Assembly (NCBI GenBank): GCA_010093485.1
Contig: MU001495.1
Location: 2,790,571-2,835,883 of the forward strand
Origin: Karstenula rhodostoma CBS 690.94
Taxonomy: Eukaryota; Ascomycota; Dothideomycetes; Pleosporales; Didymosphaeriaceae
Direction: 5' to 3'
DNA length: 45,313 nt
This document shows, piece by piece, positions 38,011-45,313 of this stretch. Positions within the stretch are counted from its first letter, which is position 1. Every line of letters begins with the position of its first letter. The position numbers were made by a program, and so were the translations under genes. The notes below the pieces were generated by a model. The model searched no databases, was not told where the DNA came from, and saw nothing but the letters and a program-made list of their open reading frames with translations.

Positions 38011-38910
38011 ACTCTAAATAAATTAATAAAATTAAGAAAATAAAAAAAAATAGATAGAATATAAATTTACTATATAACTTTAAAATATATTTTATAAAAA
38101 TAGTTAATTTTAGAAATAACTATAAAGTAGAGAGGATTATTTTAAAACTAAACTAGATTATAAAAATATACCTTATATTAAAATAATATAACTAACTACT
38201 TTTATTATATATCTAAAATAGAAACTAGAATATAAAAGAACTAGATATATAATAGAAAAAATAATAATATTATATATTTATATTTTACCGAGCTAATAAC
38301 TAGGTAATATATAAGGAATACTTCTATAAAAGGATATAGATAAGTTAATACCCTACTTAATTCTAAATAAAGTATAATTATTTTTTACTTAAATTTTTTA
38401 TTTAAATAACGCGTTAGTTATATAATATAGGTTTAGTATAGATAAGTAAATAGAATATTTAAATAAAATATATATTATTTAAACTTTCTATTTTTTCTAC
38501 TCTCTACTTTTACCTATTTTATTTTTTAATACTCTTTTACTATTTTTATTATAGCTTCTATTTCTATTACTTTTAGTTACTATAGTACCTCTAGTATTAT
38601 AAGTATAATAATTAACTAGATTTAACTAGAAGAAATACTAAATATACTAAACTTTTCTAAGAACTTCTAAATAATATAGCCCTAGCTAATAGGCTACTTT
38701 TAACTAAATAAATAATAAGCTAGAAACTTTTCTATAAATTTTTATAGTAACTACTAACTTAGTATAAATTAGAACCTATTATAATAGAAATTAGTTTACT
38801 AATATTATTTAATATATAGTTTCCCTTTTTTTTTATTATCTTTTCTTTTCTATTTATAAAACTATACTAGTTTAATATATTTATTATATTTACTATTACT
38901 ATATTTCTAT
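38011..38910. other. Intergenic stretch between the RecQ and SNF2-like relics
   Basis: No coherent frame seen. Pyrimidine-rich tracts at 38490-38560 and 38820-38860 (CCCTTTTTTTTTATTATC) resemble fungal promoter CT-tracts and lie upstream of the SNF2-like relic. One ACGCG site survives near 38409. Confidence 0.4.
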
Positions 38911-39100
38911 ATTAGTATAGGGGGGAATATTAAAAAGTTTTTTATATACCCCTATATATCTATAACTACTATACTTTTATACTAGTTTAAAGGAGGATAT
39001 TAAAAAGTATTTTATATATCTTTATATATTTATAAATACTATACTTTTATACTAGTTTAAGGGGGGATATTAAAAAGTTTCCTAAGTATCCCCTATATAC
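38911..39100. repeat. 70-bp tandem repeats upstream of the SNF2-like relic
   Basis: The segment TAAAAAGTTT/TAT occurs at 38931, 39001 and 39071, exactly 70 bp apart, each preceded by a G-rich run (GGGGGAATAT, AGGAGGATAT, GGGGGGATAT). The first two units also share ACTATACTTTTATACTAGTTTAA. About 2.7 copies. They end about 50 bp before the readable frame begins and so sit where a promoter or 5' untranslated region would be. Confidence 0.9.
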
Positions 39101-39149
39101 CTATAATATATTATCTAATATAGAAATTTTTTCTTTTAGTATTTTAAAT

Positions 39150-42100
39150 TTAGAGAAGTATATTAATAAATTTAGTTTTTTAAACTAATATAATCTAAAT
39201 CCTAATTAGCCTCTTTTATTTTAACTAGATTTAAGTAAAACCGGTCTTATTATATTTAACTTAGCTATAAAGTAGAAGTATACTAGATTACTAAGCCTAT
39301 ATATTTCTATTTCTATAGTATAAATTAAATATATAAATACTTTTTAAAACTTTTCTAATTATCCCTTTAGTAACTAATTACTAGATAATATATCTATTAC
39401 TTTCTCTAAAAATAAAATATTTAATTATAATAATAGTAAAGATATAGAGGATATAATAGCTAATAAAATAAAAGTAACCTTAGTTTATATAAATAGAATT
39501 CTATATATATTAGACTTAATACCTTTTTTAAAATAGATTACTAGTTCTAGGGATTTTACTAATAAAATACTTACTATATTTTCTAATACCTTTATTTAAA
39601 TATATATTATAAACCTACTTATTACTTTAGCCTATAAAGAAATTATATAATATATTAAATTTAGTAAATAATTACTAAGTCTAGATAGAGTAGTTAAAGA
39701 GAATATCTTAAAAATAAATAAAATCCTATTATTTACTATTCTATCTAAAATATAGTAGTTCTAAAGTCTAGTATTCTATTAAACCTATTTTATAAAAAAG
39801 ATAGAGTATATTCTTATCTAACCTATATAATTATTCTTTAATTAAATAAAAATTAAAGGAGAAGATATAACCCTTATATATTTATAGATTAGTTATAAAA
39901 TTATTCTATAGCTAAACTAACCCCTTAATAAGATATATACCCTTAAAAACTTAGTAATATTAATTTAAAAGGGTTATATAAAGGCCCTTATTATATAAAT
40001 ATAGTCTAGTATTATTAAAGTATAGAATAGAAAGATAAATATATAAATTATATAAAAGGTAACTAATAATATTAGCTTTTAAGGTATACCTTTTTACCTA
40101 GCTATAAAATAGTTAAAGGTTAGTAACCCTAACCTAATTTCTAAGCTAGAGGAGAATTTACTTATCTATAATAATACTATTTTTAATATAGTAGAGCTAT
40201 AATATATCTAAGGGATATTAAATAAGGAAGTCTTTATATTTTTTCTAGCTAATATTAAAAAATAGAATACTTATACTTTATAAAACCTAATTACTAAGGT
40301 CTAGCTAGAGAAGTTTATATATTTATACCTAATAATAGTTTATATAATAAATATAGATACTATAAAATACTAGTTATATAGAGTTTTTATTAATATACTT
40401 TAGAAATATATAAAATACTATCTATATAATATTAAAATTATTATAGACTCTAATTATATTAAGAATCTAATTATTTATATAGTTAATAATTTTTATTAGA
40501 AGTATTTAAAAATTATTCTATTAGCTTTCTAGCCTATAATAGAGGATAATATATTAGTATTCTATATACTAAAAGTAATTATTAAAAAAAAAGTAGAAAT
40601 AGTTTATAGGGATATTAAAAATACTATAATAAAAAATAACTATAATATACTATAAAGGAGTAAATAGAGTAAAATAACTAATATAATATCTTTTTCTACT
40701 AAGTAAACTAATAATTATAGTATAGAAATTTTTAAGATAGATAATAATAATAATATATTTATTCTAATATATTTTAAAAAGGTTTATACTTCTATATATA
40801 TTATTAATATAAAGTATAAGTTAATATTATATATAATACTCTCTTTTAAATAATAATAGGTAGTTATTATAAAATAAGTAACTAATATACTAACTAGTAT
40901 TAATAAAATAGTATCTATTAAAAACGGGATTATTACTAATATAATTAGATTAGGTAAAACTATTTAAGTAGGGGTAATTATATTTAAGATATATTTCTAA
41001 TAAGTTTATAGAAAATTTTTCTATAAATCCCCTAGCTATATTTTATTTTATTTTACTAACTTATTATAGGTTATACTAGATTATAAATATTACCTTAACC
41101 TAAAACTTACTAATATCTATAAAAAGTAACCTACCTAATCTATTATAAACTTAAATTATAAATAGTTTAGAAATAAATCTAGATCCTTTTTTTATTTTAT
41201 TTTAGCTAGACTTTACTATTAGATAGTAATTAAGCTTATATAGATATTAATTTACTTTATTATTTTTATAATTTTTCCTAATAAGTTATTAGCTATCTCT
41301 AGTTTTAAAGTAGTTACTAGTTTCCCTAATACTAATTTAAGTATTTAGAATTATAAAAATTCTTATAACTAGTATATTATTTTTATAGCCTTTTATAATT
41401 ATATAGCTAAGTTTACTAGCCCCTATACTTTCTAGTTCTATATTAAGGAGAATATTAAATTATTTACTAAGGAAAATAGCTTTAAACTAAATAAATTTAA
41501 CTTTTAAAACTATAAAATATAGTCTAATTCCCTATTAATTAAACCTTTAAATAAGTATATTTATACTTTTAATTATAAGTTTAGGCTAGTATTTTATAAT
41601 AAGGTATAAGATTTTCTATAAAATTAAAGCTCTATATAGAGGACTATTTTATAATTATATTTATATAGATTATTTTTATTATTAGACTATTCTATATCTA
41701 GGGGTATAGAAAATATTAAAAACTACTTAAAGTTACTAGAGAATCTAAACCTCCTTAATAAGTTTACTAAATAGAAGGATAAATACTATAAGGAATTAGC
41801 TAAAACTAGCTATATTATAGGGTTTTACCTAGATTATAATAACCCCTACCTACTTAATAAGAAGGATTCTAAGTAAGTTCCCCTATAGAGAGATTAGAAA
41901 ACTTTTCTATATTTCCCCCTAATATATATTAATAATATATAGTATATACTTTAGATTTCTATATAGTAATTAAATAGAGTTTATAATAAATACTTTAAGC
42001 CCTACTTATAATAAATAGATTATTTAAGAAAAGTTTATATAACTAATTATAGTATATTTTATACTTAAATATAACTTTAATAGTATTATTATTTTTAAAT

Positions 42101-44061
42101 TTAAAAATACTATTAGTTAGTTTATTCTACTAAAGTATTATTATATTATTAAATAAGTATTTATACTATTAAATAAATATACCTATAATAACTAGTTTAT
42201 ATATTAGTCTAAGTATATATTTATAATATATAAAAGCTCTAGTAGTTAAAATATTTCTATAATTAATATCTATACTTAGAAAACTATTTAGATTATTAAG
42301 TTTTATTCTTTCCTTAGGTATCTATATATTAAGGTTAATATAAAAAAGTAATCTAAAAACTCTATATATAAATATAGTAATAATTACCTTAATTTAAAGT
42401 ATAATTTAAACTATAAATTTTAGTTCTATAACTAGTTTCCTTTTTTTAAAGAGTATAATATACTCTTTAAGGGTAGTTTAAAAAAATATAGTAATTATAT
42501 TTAATAGTTATTTAAAAAGGTACTAGATATAGATTATAATATTATCCCTAATAATATTAACTAAAATAAGCTTAATAATATCTAGCTTATTTATAAGTTT
42601 CTTAAATATTTACTAAAAATATAAATAATTATAGTTCTTATTATAAACTAGACTCTAGTTTATAATAAGAAAATTATTTTATAGTTTTTTATACTTCTAA
42701 TTTAGAAGCTTATCTAAAAGATTCTTAAACTATTAGAATATATATTATTTTTAGTTTATTTCTCTAATAGTATAGCCTAGTATAACTAGATTTAATTTTT
42801 TTAAAATAATATTAAAACTAAGATTTATATCCTCCTTATATCTTTTTAGATATTTAGTACTAGCTATAATCTCTAAAATAATAGTTATATTAGTACTTTT
42901 ATAGATTTCCCTTTAAATTAAAATATAAAGGACTAGACTCTTAGATATTAATATTAAAATAACTAATATTTAAGTATATACTTTTTTTATATTACTATTT
43001 AAGAAATATATAGTATCTAGTAATATAAATAAGTTAATTTACTTAGAAATATTCTAGAAACTTTCCTATATACCCCCTATATAATAACTATCCTTATTAA
43101 TTTTTCTAGTAAAAATCTACTTATTTTACTAATATTAGTATCTACTTTTTTTAATTATACTATTAAAAAAAATAGTATTAAAAAGTTTATTAAAACCTTT
43201 AATATTCTAGAGAATATTATTACTTAAGTATATAAAAATATACTAAATACCTTTATTAAAAGGTCTAAGTATAATAAAGTCTTTAATAATACTAATTATA
43301 AGTATTTCTTTATTTTTAGTAAATATACTATAAAATTTATTAAAAAAAAGTATAAAAATTATAAATATTCTTTTAAATAATAGTTTACTCTAGTTTTATT
43401 TTCTATTATAATATATACTTTTATAGCCTCTACTTCTACTAGAACTATTACTAAAATATCTAGTTTTCTAAATAACTTTATTAAGGATATTATTAAATTA
43501 GAGTAGCTAGAGTTAGATATATATAAAATAGTCTAAATAAAAAAATATAGTTTTAATCTAAATAATATCTTTTATACTAAGTCTATATTTAAAAAAAAAA
43601 AAAAATCTAATATAGTTTATTTTATAGACTATATTTTAAAGATAAATAATATACTATTTAGAATATAAGTAAAATTTAATAAGTATACTAAAAATACTAG
43701 AATAGATTTATAAAATATTTACTTAACTATTATTCCTATATAATATAATAGTTTCTAGATATTTAATAATATCTATATAAAAGTATTTAAGGCTATCTAA
43801 AAAGTTAATATAGAGTAGAATTCTAATAAATAAGTATTAGATATTAAAAAGTATTTAGATAAATATAATATATAAAATATATTTAATTATATAAAATAAT
43901 ATTTAATATATTATCTATTTTCTAGTAATTTTATATTTCTAAATATATAAAAATATAGTTAGATTATAAAATAAATTAAAGTCTATAAAGATTTAAAAAA
44001 TATAAACTATTTAACTATAATACTAAAAAAGTCTAGTAAAAATAATAGAAAAAAGAAATAG
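39150..44061 (+). pseudogene. SNF2-family helicase-like relic
   Basis: Readable in one frame from about 39160 to 40810 and in the next frame from about 40828 to a TAG at 44059-44061, so one intron or indel near 40815-40830; about 1630 codons. The second frame begins with an L..QQ..V..K-like segment, then motif I NIIRLGKTI-stop (for D.TGLGKTIQ) at 40939-40968. A DE-type motif II is read as NKV-stop-DFL near 41607-41627, followed by RGIENIKNYLKLLENLNLL near 41710-41770, like the region after LTGTP. Then a C-terminal helicase domain: motif V STSYNL-stop (for GTGYNLQ) at 42856-42876 and motif VI KD-stop-TLRY-stop...NN-stop (for the DQ.LGR..R.NQ pattern) at 42928-42966. SNF2 proteins are ATP-dependent DNA translocases that remodel chromatin. 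A basic C-terminus (KKSSKNNRKKK) ends the frame. The upstream half is unrecognised. Confidence 0.7.
43591..43605 (+). repeat. A15 homopolymer in the SNF2-like relic
   Basis: Fifteen A residues within the readable frame, encoding five Lys. The frame is the same on both sides, so no net slippage is evident. Confidence 0.8.
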
Positions 44062-44102
44062 TAAATAATATTATATAATTATAATATAATAGAGATTAAA
44101 GT

Positions 44103-44250
44103 AGAAAATAAAAATTAAAATAGAAGATAAAAATTAAAATAGGGGATAGAGACTAAAATAGAAAATAAAAATTAAAATAAAATTATAGTCTAGAATTATA
44201 AAATAATAGTAATAGAGATTAAAATAAAGTTATAGTCTAGAACTATATAA
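44103..44250. repeat. 19-bp and 47-bp short tandem repeats
   Basis: Four 19-bp units start at 44103, 44122, 44141 and 44160 (core AGAAAATAAAAATTAAAAT; the third copy reads AGGGGATAGAGACTAAAAT, less mutated). They are followed by a 47-bp spaced duplication of TTATAGTCTAGAA at 44183 and 44230. The array lies just after the SNF2-like relic. Confidence 0.85.
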
Positions 44251-45218
44251 TAATAATTAGTATAAATAGTTTTAATTTATAGATATATTTTACTATTTAT
44301 TTATATTTTTTTACTATAATATTAAAAATCTATTATAGTAGTCTTTACTATAACCTTTATTTTAAATAATATAATCTAGTAATATTTTATATACTATTAT
44401 ATAGATAGATCTACTAAAATATTTATTTATAGTTTAATAATTATTTTATAATTTTTTTTTTTTTTTTTTTACTCTCTACTATCTTTTCTAAATTACCTTC
44501 TTACCTACTATTCTATAATATAAGTATATAATATATTTTAACTTTTCTATAGATTATTTAATTTTAATAAATATTTTACTAACTAATCTATAAAGAAGAC
44601 TTATAATTACTAATAATAAAATAATACCTATACTATTATTAGTATAATTTATAAAGTATAAAAGGTTTTTTTTTTTAATAATATATACTATCTATTTCTT
44701 CTAGATAACTAGATAGAATTTAGTATTTTTAAAAATATAATAGAGAATTAAAAAGTAGCCTTCTATACTACTAAATTCTAGTTTAGCTAATTAGAGGTAT
44801 TTATAATTTTAATATCCCTAAATCTATCTATATAGATATAATATTAAGTAGTACTACCTATAAAGAAAAAGTATAGTATTACTTTATTTTTTAATAATAT
44901 AGATATTAAAACTAACTAGAATAAGTTTATTTACCTTTATAATTATAAAGAAGATAGTTTTAAATAGATAATATTATAAAAGAAATATAATAAGTATATT
45001 ATAAATATTATAATAAATATAATTTAAATAACTAAAAATATATATTTTACTAATTTAGTAAACTAGTTTATATAGTTAGAATTAGGTAATCTAGATAAGG
45101 AGTAGATATAGATACTTAAAAAATATATACTTAAAAAAAAAAAAAGAGAATAGCTATTTAAATATTCTAGTAATTTACTATTTATAATAAATAAACTTAG
45201 TAACTACCCTTATAATAA
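44251..45218. other. Telomere-adjacent stretch without recognisable gene
   Basis: About 1 kb of RIP-mutated DNA with a T19 run at 44452-44470 and an A-run near 45127-45143. Some segments (44880-45120) read for short distances on the + strand, but I cannot support a gene. No subtelomeric variant telomere repeats are seen. Confidence 0.5.
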
Positions 45219-45313
45219 TAGGGTTAGGGTTAGGGTTAGGGTTAGGGTTAGGGTTAGGGTTAGGGTTAGGGTTAGGGTTAGGGTTAGGGTTAGGGTTAGG
45301 GTTAGGGTTAGGG
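45219..45313 (+). repeat. Telomere, (TTAGGG)n chromosome end
   Basis: TAGGG followed by exactly 15 perfect TTAGGG units to the end of the window. The G-rich strand runs 5' to 3' outward, so this is the right-hand chromosome end. The array is perfect and shows no RIP; the hexamer contains neither CA nor TG. It is joined directly to unique AT-rich sequence (ATAATAATAGGG). Confidence 0.99.

Larger units (their letters stand above)
1..45218. other. RIP-saturated AT-rich subtelomeric block
   Basis: The whole block up to the telomere is very AT-rich, with TA as the dominant dinucleotide and CA/TG almost missing on both strands. That is the product expected of CpA-to-TpA repeat-induced point mutation (RIP), the premeiotic defence of Pezizomycotina against duplicated DNA. 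I see no ATG on the + strand and only two on the - strand (CAT at 19783-19785 and 24650-24652). The few surviving CA/TG include 229, 1438, 6706, 7304, 10126, 14697, 16574, 17720, 21182, 26144 and 35439 (approximate positions). Cytosines survive mainly as CT, CC and a sparse set of CG. The same signature covers genes, the retrotransposon and non-coding DNA alike. Confidence 0.95.

Noticed and set aside
44452..44470. T19 as the poly(A) tail of a minus-strand LINE or retrogene
   Set aside because: No adjacent readable reverse transcriptase or gene fragment and no target duplication were seen. Homopolymers are common in this block.
1..45218. Intact protein-coding genes
   Set aside because: ATG is essentially absent on both strands and TAA/TAG occur throughout the frames I read. 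Short open stretches exist only by chance or as pieces of the relics.
1..45218. Mitochondrial or bacterial AT-rich DNA
   Set aside because: The nuclear telomere, the Ty3/gypsy element and the specific loss of CA/TG point to RIPed nuclear fungal DNA rather than an organelle or a low-GC bacterium.
1..45218. tRNA or rRNA genes
   Set aside because: No cloverleaf-like GGTTCGAATC-type box B or rRNA segments were noticed on either strand, and RIP would have obscured old copies.

Overview
The window is the end of a chromosome of a filamentous ascomycete (Pezizomycotina). It finishes in 95 bp of TTAGGG telomere, and almost everything before it is AT-rich DNA saturated by repeat-induced point mutation (RIP). 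The dinucleotides CA and TG are nearly absent: I found only about three dozen in roughly 44.5 kb. As a result I see no ATG on the + strand and only two on the - strand, and stop codons (TAA/TAG from CAA, CAG, TGG) litter every frame. No gene here can make a full protein. RIP causes transitions rather than indels, however, so ancestral reading frames can still be followed for kilobases if TAT is read as C/H/Y, TAA/TAG as Q/W, ATA as I/M/T/V, and so on. All protein calls below were made that way by eye.

Layout. 1-2.4 kb: an unidentified coding relic on the - strand. 2.45-15.8 kb: a RecQ-type, telomere-linked-helicase-like (TLH) gene on the + strand, cut in two by an 8.1-kb Ty3/gypsy chromovirus on the - strand (5191-13327; 246-bp LTRs, 5-bp target duplication). 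15.8-18.4 kb: non-coding DNA with two hairpins and an inverted-repeat element. 18.4-22.95 kb: an unidentified - strand gene relic with internal repeats. 22.95-24.2 kb: a divergent intergenic region. 24.2-28.7 kb: a + strand gene joining 18-residue repeats, a CCHC zinc knuckle, an SF1 (UPF1-like) helicase core and a low-complexity tail in one frame. 29.1-30.8 kb: minisatellite arrays running into an assembly gap (30811-31539). 31.5-33.4 kb: a - strand coiled-coil-type relic. 33.5-38.0 kb: a second, more canonical RecQ/TLH relic. 39.15-44.06 kb: an SNF2-like helicase relic. 44.1-45.2 kb: short tandem repeats and featureless DNA, then the telomere.

The unifying theme is a graveyard of four dead helicase genes from three families (RecQ twice, SF1, SNF2), all pointing toward the telomere. 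RIP acts on duplicated DNA, so each was probably once multicopy, as subtelomeric TLH genes are. The chromovirus carried a chromodomain, which in this group is associated with insertion into H3K9-methylated heterochromatin. The four helicases may have been parts of separate selfish elements or one subtelomeric gene community; the sequence does not settle this.
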